Below, piece after piece: positions 15,222 to 25,317 of a stretch of 43,603 nt of DNA. The notes under the pieces are model-generated. The model was not told where the DNA came from, searched no databases, and saw only the letters and a program-made list of their open reading frames with translations. Each line of letters starts with the position of its first letter. Positions within the stretch are counted from its first letter, which is position 1. Both the position numbers and the translations under genes were made by a program. Source of the stretch: Ruminococcus sp. (GTDB lineage Bacteria; Bacillota; Clostridia; Oscillospirales; Ruminococcaceae); assembly GCA_017529875.1 (NCBI GenBank), contig JAFXNC010000041.1:1-43603 (forward strand), in the 5' to 3' direction.

Positions 15222-15796
15222 ACATCTCTCCCGAAGAACTGCCCTCGGCACAGGCGCTGAAAGCCGAGCTGGACAGGGTCAGAAGCCGCAGGAGCTTTCT
15301 GAAACTGCTCTACAACACCGTGGCGTCGCTTATCGTGGTGGCGGCGGTGTCGGTGCTGGTGTCGATGCTGTTTCTGCCGGTGCTGAGAGTCACCGGAACC
15401 AGTATGTCCCCCACCCTCCACAACGACGAGCTGGTGGTCTGCCGCAGGATGGGCGGCTTTGAACGGGGCGACATCATCGCATTCTATCACAACAACAAGA
15501 TCCTCGTCAAGCGGGTCATCGGCCTTTCGGGGGATATAATAGATATCTCAGGCTCCGGCGCCGTGACCGTCAACGGACAGCTCATTGACGAGCCCTATAT
15601 CGACGCACCCGCCCTTGGCACCTGCAATATCGAGCTGCCCTATCAGGTACCGGAAAGCCGCGTCTTCGTAATGGGCGACCACCGCTCGGACTCCATAGAC
15701 AGCCGCACCAAGGAGATAGGCTGCATCGCCGAGGAAATGATCGTCGGCAAGGTCATCTGGTGCATATGGCCCTTCGGGAGCATTACAGTTTACTGA
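15218..15796 (+). CDS. lepB: Signal peptidase I
   Basis: A membrane-anchored type I signal peptidase that removes Sec signal peptides outside the membrane. The 192 residues have one N-terminal membrane helix (about 31-54), then box B VTGTSMSPTL with catalytic Ser62, box D KILVKRVIGLSGD with general base Lys98, and box E VFVMGDHRSDSIDSR. The start overlaps the previous stop. The position at the head of a pilus operon suggests a dedicated pilin-processing enzyme, as seen with SipA-type peptidases in other Gram-positive pilus islands. Here, unlike some of those SipA proteins, the Ser/Lys pair is intact. Confidence 0.94.
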   Translation: MNISPEELPSAQALKAELDRVRSRRSFLKLLYNTVASLIVVAAVSVLVSMLFLPVLRVTGTSMSPTLHNDELVVCRRMGGFERGDIIAFYHNNKILVKRVIGLSGDIIDISGSGAVTVNGQLIDEPYIDAPALGTCNIELPYQVPESRVFVMGDHRSDSIDSRTKEIGCIAEEMIVGKVIWCIWPFGSITVY

Positions 15797-15801
15797 CAAA
15801 T

Positions 15802-15830
15802 ATCAGAATGGATTCTGATTTCCTTATAAT
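15802..15830 (+). promoter_or_regulatory. Inverted repeat and -10-like box before the adhesin gene
   Basis: ATCAGAAT-GG-ATTCTGAT (15802-15819) followed five bases later by TATAAT (15825-15830). It may be a second promoter with an operator, or an RNA structure between lepB and the adhesin. No good -35 hexamer is seen. Confidence 0.4.
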
Positions 15831-15849
15831 AAAGATAAGGAGGTATGGT

Positions 15850-18800
15850 ATGAACAGAATAAGAGAAAGCGTATCGGACTTTCTCAGCGGACGCAGATTC
15901 AAGCGTATCCGGGCCGCGCTGGCATCGGTGACTGCGGCTGCCGTGATGTTCAGCGTTACGGCGAGCCTGATACGTCCCGCAGTCAGCGTTACCGAAAATG
16001 AACTCGTTGAAGTCGTGAAACGCCTCGACGACGGCGGAGGTTCGCCCCTCGTCATCTACGGCGTCAGCGACAGTACCCAGACCGGCGTTTACTCCGTCAC
16101 GGCCCTTGTGACCAAGGATCAGAACGACTCCGAGGGACACAAGAAGTTCTGCTCTTCTCTCTCTGCAAGCTTCATGCTCAAAAGTGAGGACGTCCAGACC
16201 CTGAGCAGCCACAGCAACAGCATACAGTTCAAGCTCTGGGATCAGATGCCCGACCAGCTGGAAATAGACCCGACCATGAATCTCAACGGCGACGTTTACT
16301 CCAGCGGCGGTATCAAGGAGAAGATCGGAACCTACGTCTTCGACCCGGTAAGCGGCGATGTGGTCATCACCTTCGACTTTACGGCTCAGTACTTTGCCGA
16401 CAGGCAGGGCGAGAGCATAAGCGGCGGATTTGATTTCCAGGCCTGGGTATGGCACGAGGACGACAGCACCGAGGACATTTCCTATCAGATAGCCGGAAAC
16501 GACGTTAAGGTGCCGATCTACCGCTACACCCATTCCCCCGACCTCGCGGTGAAGAAAAGCTATAACAACGACTTCTTCTACCCCACAGAGGGCTATACCA
16601 TGGGCATGGGAGACCAGGCGCAGAGAATGCTGGGCTCCTCCTTCAAGATCAACGTCAAGTCAGTCAACGGCGTTGACGGCAAGGAGGTATCCTTCACCGA
16701 TACGCTCACAAGCTCAAACGTACACTTCGACCTCAACCCCGGCGCCAGCTGGCCGCTGTACGCCTCCGACGGATCGCCGGCCACCGGCGTAACGCTGAAG
16801 ATCGAAAGCATCACATCCGAGGACGGCTCTGAGGTGCTCAGCGCCCGGATAATCGCCGATGACGAGGAAACGCTGAAAAAGGGCTTCGAGTACTACTGGA
16901 ACTGCCCGGTAACAGTAAACAGCACCTTCCTTGACAGCAACGGCGCTGTTGACACCGAAAAGCTCAGGATCATCGAGGGTCAGAACAACGTGGCGGTCAA
17001 GGCGCACAACGTTCCCCAGAAGACCTCCGATGCCAACATCCAGGTAAACCTCATCGCAGATATCGCCAAGAACAACGGCAGCTACGACCCCGAGACCAAC
17101 ACCGTCACCTGGTCCTATACTATATATAAGGACAACGGCTACTGGCGTTATGCCAAGGTCGAAGCAGTCGATCTCATCGGCGGCGAGAACGGCACGCCTC
17201 CCGAGATAGTGCCGGATTCTGTCAAGCTCAGGGTAGTTCCCGCAGGCGGCGGCACTCCGGTGGAGGTGGGCGATACCCAGACCCTGGGCGTGAACCCCAT
17301 ACAGTACGACTCCTCCACAGGTAAGTTCACTATCACCATGGCCGAGGACGATGTACAGTACGGCGGCATCACCTACAACAAGACCGCGATACAGGAATTC
17401 CTGATCGAGTACAAGACCCCGGTAACGGCCTCCGATTACGGCAGCACGATCAATAACTGGATCGGACTGGTTGACCCGGACGCTCCGCCGGATGCCCCGA
17501 CACCCTACAACGACGTGGATTCCACCAAGCACGCGGTCATCATTAACCCCACGGTCTCGAAAGATTATACACTGGGCGAGACCGGCATAACCTGGACGGT
17601 CAAGGTGGACAACCGGGACGGACAGAACTTAGCGGGTCTGGTGATAAGAGATTCGATCACTGATCCCGACAACACCGTCAGCTATCCTGACTTTACAGAT
17701 GCGGCGGCGAACGTCACTGTCAACGGACTGCCCCTGTCACTGGCGGGCATACTTACCGCCTCAGGCAATACGCTGACCTTCAACACCGATGCGGTATACA
17801 ACGCCGAGAGCTACACCATCACCTACTATCAGGAGATCGGCGACCTGACGCCCTACCGCAACAAGGAATTCTCCAACACCGCAGAGCTGAAAAACGATAC
17901 CGGCACACTCAGCACCGCCACCAAGGAAGCCCACATCCCAAAGCAGTTCGAGATCGAAAAGCAGGGCAGCCTCGGCGCGGACGGCAAGATGCACTACACC
18001 GTGTCCTATATCAACCAGTACGGCGCGGATCTCAACGATCAGGTCATCACCGATGTGCTGACGATCACCGATTCGAGCGGTCAGCCTGTGGATGCCAACG
18101 GCTTCAATATCACGGTAGTCGATTCGACGGTGCCTGTACTCTACTCGGTGAACAAGATCGACAACGTCCTGACCACCAACTTCCAGATACAGAGCTCCAC
18201 CACAGTCCAGAGAGTGGATGTTGAATATACTCTCACCCTTGCGGACACCAGCAAGGACTTCCGCTCACAGTACGGCTACAAGGTGCGCAACACCGCGGAC
18301 TGGAACGACGAGACCGACACGGTCCAGACCGATATCGAAAGATACGTCACCCTGGGCAACAAGAGCGGCAGCTACATCAGGGAGAACAACACCATTGAGT
18401 GGACGATCCTGATAAACAACCCCTACGGCGTTGACCTGGGCACCTTCCCAACTGCGGATTCTCCTTATACCCTGACCGACTCCATGTTCGGACAGGGCAG
18501 GGTCAGGAGCCTGACGGTCACCGATGCGCAGGGCAACGACGTCACCGACGCAGGTGATCTTGCGGCGGTCAACTCCGGAACGGACTACACGTTCAAGGAG
18601 GGCATGACCTCCGCTCAGTACACGCTGAAATACGTGACCAAGTACGAAAACACCGATCCGGTCACTAACTGGAACAGGGCGGTGGAGGAGACCAACACCG
18701 TCAGATACGGCGGCGATGAACCCATAGAGACCACCGTCACCGCCAACGCAGGCGATACCAATAAGTACCTTTACAAGAACTGCAGCCCGGGCGATGCAGA

Positions 18801-21800
18801 CGGCACAGGCAAGTTCGTGCTGAGCTGGAACTTCGAGCTCGGCACCTACTCCGAGGGCTTCATTGATTCAATGGAGCGGGGAGACGCCTTCACCGATACC
18901 ATAGGCGAGGCGCTGCTCCACAGAAACGCCGACAACAGCACCGAGGCTCTCGACGAGCTCAGATGCTACATGACCCCGGATCAGTTCAGCCTCGACCGGT
19001 TCGAGATCGACCTGATCAGCACCGCCAACAACTGGCAGTCAGTTATGGGCGACGCCGATCCTGCCAAGATGTTCGAGCTCACCGCCACCGAATACGACGG
19101 CGACTACATCACAGCCTTTACGCTGACCTTCAAGCAGGTGGACGAGGGCACTCCCGAATATCTGGCTCTGCAAAGCGCCGATAAGCTCAAGGTCGCATAC
19201 GACTCCACCGCAGAGGGCGCACAGCTCATAAGCGAGCCCGGAGTAATGGACAACAACGATTACCTCAGGTTCGAGAACACCGTGGAATTCCCCGACCGGA
19301 TCCCCGTGACCAAGACCCACGACATCACAAAGCGGACGTCGATAGTCAAGCGCTACACGGTAAAGGACGAGTGGGGCAATTACTACGAGACCTGGGGCGA
19401 GCCCAAGCTGAAGCTCTCCGAGCTTGAAAAGAGCGGCGACGGCTACGATTTTAGTTACAGACTTCACGTAAACGACTCGAGGAGTTTTGACAACACCACA
19501 GACATACTCCTTAAAGACGCCCTCCCGAAGAATATGATCCTCGTGAGCGGCACCTACTACACGGCAAACAACTACAATGATGTCCGCGACATAACCGTCG
19601 GCGACCCTGCGGGGGACACAGTCACCTGCAAGCAGGAGGGCAGATCCCTTGACTTCCATGTTCCGGCTGCTGTCCACGGCGGAGGAAAGGTCACCATAGA
19701 CTACATCCTCCATATCACCGAGGCAGACCTGAACGAAGCCCTGCTGGACACCTCCGACGGCACAGTGAACGGCACGGCAAAGCTTGAGAACACCGTCATG
19801 GCGGGTACGGACTTCGACAGCGTGGCTGTAACAGTCACCGACGATGCGGAGTACATCACCAAGAATGCGGCTCAGGCCAGGGACAGATCAGACCAGCCCA
19901 TACCCAACGCCGTTACCTACACCCTGGATATCAACCCCAATGCAAGAAACATCATCCCCGAAGGCATGACCAGCCTGCAAGTCGAAGACACCATAAACCT
20001 TGTTGAGGACGGTTCGGGAAGATACGCGGAATATCCCATATTCTTCGAGCAGCTCGATCCCGGCAGCATCAGGGTATACAGCGTGGATGCCAATGACAAC
20101 GAAACGGAGCTGGACCCCACAAAGTTCGGCATGAGCGTTCCGGTCAAGGAAACTCTCCCCGTCAAGGACAGAGCAGGCAGCTACGGCGACGTCTACACCT
20201 TCTCCCTGAGGATCCCTGACGAGACTCATCTGAGGATAGTTTACGACTACGCCTTTGAGTTCTCCACCGAGGCCAGGAACGACGACACATTCTCCACCGA
20301 GACCATGCAGCTCAAAAACAAGGCCGTCATCAACGGCAGAGCTGACAAGGCGGAGAACAGCTCCAACTTCGACTTCAACAAGTTCCAGACCTCCGGCGCC
20401 TACGCCAAGGCAGTCCCGGACATCACCCTTAAAAAGGTGAGCTCCGACAACAGCCGGATCAAGCTGGGCGGCGCGCAGTTCATACTCAGAAGATACAATA
20501 CTATCACAGGCAAATGGGAGACGCTCGTTGATGTGGAACCGATCGAAGATCTGTTCGCGGAAAACGAGGATCACTCCAAGGACGATCCCCTGGGCAACGC
20601 AGTATTCGGCGTATGGGCAGACAGCGAAACGAACCCCACGCCTTATGCCGGACTGGTGACAGTCAATGATCCGGAATCCTCTTCCTTCGGACAGCTGACG
20701 CTCCCGAATCTCCAGTCTTACGAGACAAAGACCATAACCCTCGGCAATACCCAGACAGAACGAAAATACTACATACCCCTTACCCGTGCAGACGGACAGC
20801 AAGCTTGTGTATACGAGCTTACAGAGGTAAGATCTCCCACGGGCTACTACTTCGACGAGGGCAGCAAGGACTATTACTTCTATGAGATGCCCAAGGATGC
20901 CGAGATCGACGAAGCAAGACCCGTCAAGGCCATTACAGACGGCGGCCTTTCGGACATGACGGTCAACATGATCCGCAGCGGTACGGCGATAGAGCTGGCA
21001 AACAACCCCATGGAGCTCGACGTCGAGAAGACCTGGGAGGATCAGACATCGGCCAACAGACCCGAGAGCATAGCCGTTGAGCTGTGGCAGTCGGACGACC
21101 CGCCGGAGGCCTCGGTTTATCACAAGGTCACGCTTAATGCCATTAACAAGGGACTCGGCGACGAACTGAACAGCAGGATATTCTACTGTAAGGACAGCGA
21201 GGTATTTACGGGAAGCTTACTCTACGAGTACAGCGGATATTACAGAATGGATGCTTTTGACACCGACGGGTTGCACGTAGAAGCCGGCTTTGTGAACTCG
21301 AACGGCGAGGTCGAATACAGGATAAGCAGCAGGAATGCTATAACCGAGGACGCTGTGTTCTCGGTGGATATCTACCAGAGCAGCAACGCCTTCATCGACT
21401 TCATAGCCACCAGCGCCACAGCTCCTGCCAACAACAACGGCATGGACGCCTCGGCGGTGAAGATCGCAGAGGGCACGCTCACAGCTGAAAACGGCTGGAA
21501 GTACAGCTTCGATGCGACGGCGCTTGACAGCAGCAAGTACTACTTCGTCAAGGAAGTCGTTCCCGAGGGCTACAAGGCCTACTATCAGGTCAACGGCATC
21601 AACACCGGCGTCATGAAGATCACAAACGTCCTCAACGAGACCGGCTCCCTGACAGTCAACAAGAGCTGGCTCACCGAGCCCCCCGACGGTGTGGATGAAG
21701 TCACCTTCGACATCTACGGCTGCACAGAAAAGCTCGAACAGTCGGTAAGCAATTACAGGATCGTTAATTCTACGGTGGTCAAGGCTACTGTAAAAGATCT

Positions 21801-22530
21801 TGCCACACCTGAAAAGACAAGGACGGTTTACTATCTTGCATCCAAAGACAGTACGAGTTACATTACTGTTAAGGGACGCAGTGCTCAGGATTGGCAATTA
21901 TGGGCGCATACCGTAAACGGCGAAACGTTTAACAGCTGGGAAAACGGCAACAGGATCGCTGTTTCGGGAGGATTCAAATTCAGAGTCCCGACAATTCCCG
22001 GAGAAAACGGCATTGTTGAAGTCGTAATAACTTACCAGCAGTTGAGCGACAGCGGAATATTTGAAATTACTGCTGAGGACATTGACGGTCTTGAACTTGG
22101 CATAATGACTGATGAACCAGTGATTCCGGAAGAAGATGATGATGGTTATTCAGCCGCCGAGGTCAACTACCCCGACAGCTACCTTGTCCACAAGGAGCTG
22201 ACGGTAGACCGGGCCCATAACTGGACGGGCACCCTCGACGGACTGTTCGTCACCTACGATGACAACGGCGAGGAAAAGCCTATCTACTACTACGCAGTAG
22301 AGAAGGGCAGCTCGAAGTACATCCCCATTGATTACAGCACCAACGGCGTGGCGCTCAAGCCCGCACCTCAGCAGAGCGTGACTGTACTCAATCAGCCCGA
22401 CGATACCCCCGCCTATGAGCTCCCCGAGACCGGCGGCAGCGGAACGGCGAACTGTATCGCGGCAGGCGCAGGCATCATGTTCGGTGCGGCGATCTACTAC
22501 CTCATCACCAGACGGAAAAGCCGCGGCTGA
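15850..22530 (+). CDS. Giant LPETG-anchored pilus adhesin (probable tip pilin)
   Basis: A 2226-residue surface protein. An N-terminal signal sequence with a long basic start ends near residue 45. About 1450 residues of repeated beta-rich modules follow; many contain ITDVLTITD-, YTLTDSM- and DTINLVEDG-like phrases typical of isopeptide-type fibrous domains. A SpaA-type domain lies near 1520-1700 (ITLKKVSSDN with its lysine, E-box YELTEVRSPTGYY). CnaB-type modules follow near 1720 (VEKTWEDQ), 1932 (VNKSWLTEP) and 2110 (VHKELTVD). The sorting signal LPETGG starts at 2191, then a hydrophobic helix and RRKSRG. I start at 15850, 5-10 bases after AAGGAGG; the frame is open upstream to 15760, overlapping lepB. 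By size and gene order it is likely the tip adhesin. The ligand is unknown. Confidence 0.9.
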   Translation: MNRIRESVSDFLSGRRFKRIRAALASVTAAAVMFSVTASLIRPAVSVTENELVEVVKRLDDGGGSPLVIYGVSDSTQTGVYSVTALVTKDQNDSEGHKKFCSSLSASFMLKSEDVQTLSSHSNSIQFKLWDQMPDQLEIDPTMNLNGDVYSSGGIKEKIGTYVFDPVSGDVVITFDFTAQYFADRQGESISGGFDFQAWVWHEDDSTEDISYQIAGNDVKVPIYRYTHSPDLAVKKSYNNDFFYPTEGYTMGMGDQAQRMLGSSFKINVKSVNGVDGKEVSFTDTLTSSNVHFDLNPGASWPLYASDGSPATGVTLKIESITSEDGSEVLSARIIADDEETLKKGFEYYWNCPVTVNSTFLDSNGAVDTEKLRIIEGQNNVAVKAHNVPQKTSDANIQVNLIADIAKNNGSYDPETNTVTWSYTIYKDNGYWRYAKVEAVDLIGGENGTPPEIVPDSVKLRVVPAGGGTPVEVGDTQTLGVNPIQYDSSTGKFTITMAEDDVQYGGITYNKTAIQEFLIEYKTPVTASDYGSTINNWIGLVDPDAPPDAPTPYNDVDSTKHAVIINPTVSKDYTLGETGITWTVKVDNRDGQNLAGLVIRDSITDPDNTVSYPDFTDAAANVTVNGLPLSLAGILTASGNTLTFNTDAVYNAESYTITYYQEIGDLTPYRNKEFSNTAELKNDTGTLSTATKEAHIPKQFEIEKQGSLGADGKMHYTVSYINQYGADLNDQVITDVLTITDSSGQPVDANGFNITVVDSTVPVLYSVNKIDNVLTTNFQIQSSTTVQRVDVEYTLTLADTSKDFRSQYGYKVRNTADWNDETDTVQTDIERYVTLGNKSGSYIRENNTIEWTILINNPYGVDLGTFPTADSPYTLTDSMFGQGRVRSLTVTDAQGNDVTDAGDLAAVNSGTDYTFKEGMTSAQYTLKYVTKYENTDPVTNWNRAVEETNTVRYGGDEPIETTVTANAGDTNKYLYKNCSPGDADGTGKFVLSWNFELGTYSEGFIDSMERGDAFTDTIGEALLHRNADNSTEALDELRCYMTPDQFSLDRFEIDLISTANNWQSVMGDADPAKMFELTATEYDGDYITAFTLTFKQVDEGTPEYLALQSADKLKVAYDSTAEGAQLISEPGVMDNNDYLRFENTVEFPDRIPVTKTHDITKRTSIVKRYTVKDEWGNYYETWGEPKLKLSELEKSGDGYDFSYRLHVNDSRSFDNTTDILLKDALPKNMILVSGTYYTANNYNDVRDITVGDPAGDTVTCKQEGRSLDFHVPAAVHGGGKVTIDYILHITEADLNEALLDTSDGTVNGTAKLENTVMAGTDFDSVAVTVTDDAEYITKNAAQARDRSDQPIPNAVTYTLDINPNARNIIPEGMTSLQVEDTINLVEDGSGRYAEYPIFFEQLDPGSIRVYSVDANDNETELDPTKFGMSVPVKETLPVKDRAGSYGDVYTFSLRIPDETHLRIVYDYAFEFSTEARNDDTFSTETMQLKNKAVINGRADKAENSSNFDFNKFQTSGAYAKAVPDITLKKVSSDNSRIKLGGAQFILRRYNTITGKWETLVDVEPIEDLFAENEDHSKDDPLGNAVFGVWADSETNPTPYAGLVTVNDPESSSFGQLTLPNLQSYETKTITLGNTQTERKYYIPLTRADGQQACVYELTEVRSPTGYYFDEGSKDYYFYEMPKDAEIDEARPVKAITDGGLSDMTVNMIRSGTAIELANNPMELDVEKTWEDQTSANRPESIAVELWQSDDPPEASVYHKVTLNAINKGLGDELNSRIFYCKDSEVFTGSLLYEYSGYYRMDAFDTDGLHVEAGFVNSNGEVEYRISSRNAITEDAVFSVDIYQSSNAFIDFIATSATAPANNNGMDASAVKIAEGTLTAENGWKYSFDATALDSSKYYFVKEVVPEGYKAYYQVNGINTGVMKITNVLNETGSLTVNKSWLTEPPDGVDEVTFDIYGCTEKLEQSVSNYRIVNSTVVKATVKDLATPEKTRTVYYLASKDSTSYITVKGRSAQDWQLWAHTVNGETFNSWENGNRIAVSGGFKFRVPTIPGENGIVEVVITYQQLSDSGIFEITAEDIDGLELGIMTDEPVIPEEDDDGYSAAEVNYPDSYLVHKELTVDRAHNWTGTLDGLFVTYDDNGEEKPIYYYAVEKGSSKYIPIDYSTNGVALKPAPQQSVTVLNQPDDTPAYELPETGGSGTANCIAAGAGIMFGAAIYYLITRRKSRG

Positions 22531-22586
22531 CCGTTTGCAATAAAACAAGACCAACACACAAAAAAACTATAAGGAGTGTTTTTACT

Positions 22587-24326
22587 ATGAAAAAGACTAA
22601 GAGATTCGCGGCGGCAGTCGCAGCACTGGCACTTGCTCTCAGCATGAGCGTTGCAACCGCATCCGTGACCGCTTTTGCGGCAACACCCGTTAGTGCTCCC
22701 ACAGCAACAGCTGAGCACACCTTCACAGCTTATCCCATCATCACGGGTACCGTTAGAGACGGCAACAAGATCGCCGAACCCGCACTTGTAGCAAACGGCT
22801 TTACCGTTGCTGACCTCGCTTCAGCAGCAGGGCTCAATCAAGCTAACCCCACTTTGAATGATGTAATGGCAGCTATCGAGAACCTTGATAACACCAGAGC
22901 TAAGAATTTTGCTGCTACTCTCAGCGGCAGAATCCCCCAGACTCTCGATGGCGCACCCATCGATGCTGCCGGAACAAGCCTTGCTGACGGTTACTATCTT
23001 ATCCTTGAGCAGAAGGGCAGCGGTCAGGGGGCTCTGACTGCCAATATCCTGAAGGTATTCGGCGGCGTTGCTCTTGAGATCAGCCCCAAGGTAGGCGCTC
23101 CTACTCTTGAGAAGAAGGTCGGCGAGGAAAAGGCTGTTTTGGACGAGACTTACGGCCGCAGCGACGATTATGTATTCAACGATGTTGCAGACCACAACAT
23201 CAATGAAATGGTTCCTTTCAAGATCTTCGCTACTCTGCCCGAGACTATCGATCAGTTCAAGGCTTATATGTACAAGATCACCGATACTTATGATGAAGGT
23301 ATCACTGTTGACGCTAATACTATCGTAGTTAAGATCGGAAATACCGAAGTTTATACAGCTGATACCGCAGAAGCGGCTGCTGAGCACGGTCTTACAGTAA
23401 CTATTGATTACACCAACCGCACTATCGTTGTTAACTTCGTTGATATCACCGCTTACGGCGTTGACAAGGATTCCGTTGTTACCGTTGAGTACAACGGCTG
23501 CCTGAACGAGAACGCTGACATAGCTACCAGCTATGAGATCAACCGCGCTAAGCTCACCTATTCCGAAAGCTTCGATTACGAAGGCAACGGCAACTGGGCA
23601 GACATCCCCGAGAGACCGGATCAGCCTTCTCCCGGTAACCCCGGCACACCGGCTACTCCGAACAATAAGACTGACGAGAACCCCAACGGCGATGAGGAGA
23701 CCGAGAACAGTGACGAGACTCCTGTTGACGAGGTAGTTCTTTACACCTATCAGCTGACCATAGTTAAGACCGATAACGCAGGTGCTCCTATTCCCGAGCA
23801 GGCTGCAGCAGCTGCAAGATTCACCGTTCGGAATCCTGACGGCTGGTATGTTGAGACAGATCCCATCACTAACAAGGTCACCAGTTTCAACAGTGCTCCT
23901 GTAGAGCTTGGCCTTAATGCAGCCAGCGAGCTGAACATCATCGGTCTTGATGACGGCGAATACACCATCACCGAGGTTACTCCTCCTACCGGCTACAGAC
24001 TGCCCGAGAACCCCAGCTTCACCATTACCATCACCGGCGGTATCGTTACCAAGCAGGACTGGACTCAGTTCGATGCGGTCGTTGACAACACCTATAACCT
24101 CACAGCACAGCGCATAGCTCAGACTACCGAAAACCCGGCAGTAACGAATCTTGCAGATGCTGACGATGCCGGTTTGTTCACTGCTGAGCTCGAAAATACT
24201 CCTGTCGGCACTCTGCCCGAGACCGGCGGCATCGGTACTACTATGTTCTATGTACTCGGCGGAACTACTGCCGCTATCGCCGGCACTATCCTCATCGTGA
24301 GAAGAAGAGCCAAGAAAGAACAGTAA
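22587..24326 (+). CDS. LPETG major (backbone) pilin
   Basis: A 579-residue SpaA-like shaft pilin. The signal peptide ends at about residue 31 (TAFA). The first domain ends with ALEISPKVGAP, whose Lys168 sits where the pilin-motif lysine is expected. A second domain covers about 195-345. After a Pro/Asn/Glu-rich linker (about 345-395) comes a CnaB-type domain with the E-box GEYTITEVTPPTGY (about 455-470). The sorting signal LPETGG begins at 543, followed by a membrane helix and RRRAKKEQ. Codons end in T far more often than in the neighbours, as often seen in highly expressed genes. An AAGGAG site precedes the ATG. Two hairpins separate it from the sortase gene. Polymerisation through Lys168 is inferred from the family. 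Confidence 0.92.
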   Translation: MKKTKRFAAAVAALALALSMSVATASVTAFAATPVSAPTATAEHTFTAYPIITGTVRDGNKIAEPALVANGFTVADLASAAGLNQANPTLNDVMAAIENLDNTRAKNFAATLSGRIPQTLDGAPIDAAGTSLADGYYLILEQKGSGQGALTANILKVFGGVALEISPKVGAPTLEKKVGEEKAVLDETYGRSDDYVFNDVADHNINEMVPFKIFATLPETIDQFKAYMYKITDTYDEGITVDANTIVVKIGNTEVYTADTAEAAAEHGLTVTIDYTNRTIVVNFVDITAYGVDKDSVVTVEYNGCLNENADIATSYEINRAKLTYSESFDYEGNGNWADIPERPDQPSPGNPGTPATPNNKTDENPNGDEETENSDETPVDEVVLYTYQLTIVKTDNAGAPIPEQAAAAARFTVRNPDGWYVETDPITNKVTSFNSAPVELGLNAASELNIIGLDDGEYTITEVTPPTGYRLPENPSFTITITGGIVTKQDWTQFDAVVDNTYNLTAQRIAQTTENPAVTNLADADDAGLFTAELENTPVGTLPETGGIGTTMFYVLGGTTAAIAGTILIVRRRAKKEQ

Positions 24327-24329
24327 GCG

Positions 24330-24392
24330 GTCAGACAGTCTGACTACAGTAAACTAAATTGATTCCTGCGTCCGGCGGCACCCCGCCGCCGG
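24330..24392 (+). other. Two hairpins between pilin and sortase genes
   Basis: GTCAGA-CAG-TCTGAC (24330-24344) and CCGGCGGC-ACCCC-GCCGCCGG (24372-24392). Neither has a T tract, so they look like RNA stability, processing or partial attenuation structures, which would make more pilin than sortase from one transcript. Confidence 0.6.
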
Positions 24393-24409
24393 GCATTAGG
24401 GAGGGTCTC

Positions 24410-25297
24410 ATGAGGAAGAAAAAAGGCAGAAGGACAACGACCCTGCTCGTTATAGTTTTTCTGGTGGGACTCTCCGTGATGCTGTACCCTACCGTTGCAA
24501 ACCTCTGGAACAAGCACTTGCAGGGCGAGGCTATCGCAGATTATCAGCAAAAGGTCAATCAGATAACAGAAGACAGATCCGCCAAGCTCATAGCTCAGGC
24601 GCGAGAATACAACAAAAAGCTGCTGCACATCGCAGCACCCCTGAAAAACTACGATAAGGCTGAGGGCTACTATGAGCTGCTGGACGTCAGCGGCACCGGT
24701 GTAATGGGTATCATCAACATCCCGGCCATCGGCGTTGAGCTGCCTATCTACCACGGCACCAGCGAGGGCGTGCTCAACGTGGCAGTGGGACATTTGCAGG
24801 GCTCGTCGCTGCCGGTTGGGGGCAAGGGCACCCACGCCGTCATCTCGGCTCACAGAGGCTTGCCCTCTGCCATGCTCTTTACCGATCTCGATAAGCTGGT
24901 GGAGGGGGACGAGTTCACCATAACCGTACTCAAGGAGGTCTATACCTACGAGGTGGACAAGATATCCATAGTCCTGCCCTATGAGTACGACGAGCTGCTC
25001 ATCGACCCCGAAAAAGACTATGTTACCCTTATGACCTGCACCCCCTACGGCATCAACACCCACAGGCTGCTGGTCAGAGCCCACCGCACCGGCACCAAGG
25101 AAGCCGATGCAGAGCAGCCTGAGCTGAAGGTCTCCCCCGACGCCGTGTTGCTGGATTCCATGACAGTCGTGCCGTTCATAGCGGCGATCCCCGCAGCGGC
25201 GCTGCTGGGCTGGTGGCTGTTCGGAGGAAAGAAGAAGAAATTCCCGCACGACGATCCGCTGTCCGTACTGGAGGACAGGCAGGATCGCGGTCAATAA
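24410..25297 (+). CDS. Class C (pilus) sortase
   Basis: A membrane-bound transpeptidase of 295 residues that links pilin subunits through lysine side chains. There is an N-terminal membrane helix (about 9-30), then the sortase barrel with His148 (VISAHRGL), Cys210 (TLMTCTPYGINTHR) and Arg219. A C-terminal second membrane helix (about 257-275) and a basic tail are typical of class C enzymes. The lid segment near 75-95 shows no DPW or DPF motif, unlike most pilus sortases. The start at ATG 24410 follows GGGAGGG; an upstream in-frame TTG lies within the hairpins. The position directly after the backbone pilin supports its role. Confidence 0.93.
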   Translation: MRKKKGRRTTTLLVIVFLVGLSVMLYPTVANLWNKHLQGEAIADYQQKVNQITEDRSAKLIAQAREYNKKLLHIAAPLKNYDKAEGYYELLDVSGTGVMGIINIPAIGVELPIYHGTSEGVLNVAVGHLQGSSLPVGGKGTHAVISAHRGLPSAMLFTDLDKLVEGDEFTITVLKEVYTYEVDKISIVLPYEYDELLIDPEKDYVTLMTCTPYGINTHRLLVRAHRTGTKEADAEQPELKVSPDAVLLDSMTVVPFIAAIPAAALLGWWLFGGKKKKFPHDDPLSVLEDRQDRGQ

Positions 25298-25317
25298 AGC
25301 TGTGAGGAGGAATGTGA

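Noticed and set aside
15760..15849. Upstream start for the giant adhesin
   Set aside because: It would overlap lepB and place a non-signal stretch before the real signal peptide. The ATG at 15850 has AAGGAGG.
19888..21123. A 411-codon minus-strand frame inside the adhesin gene
   Set aside because: It is antisense to conserved pilin-domain sequence, and its translation is repetitive Val/Gly/Leu text.
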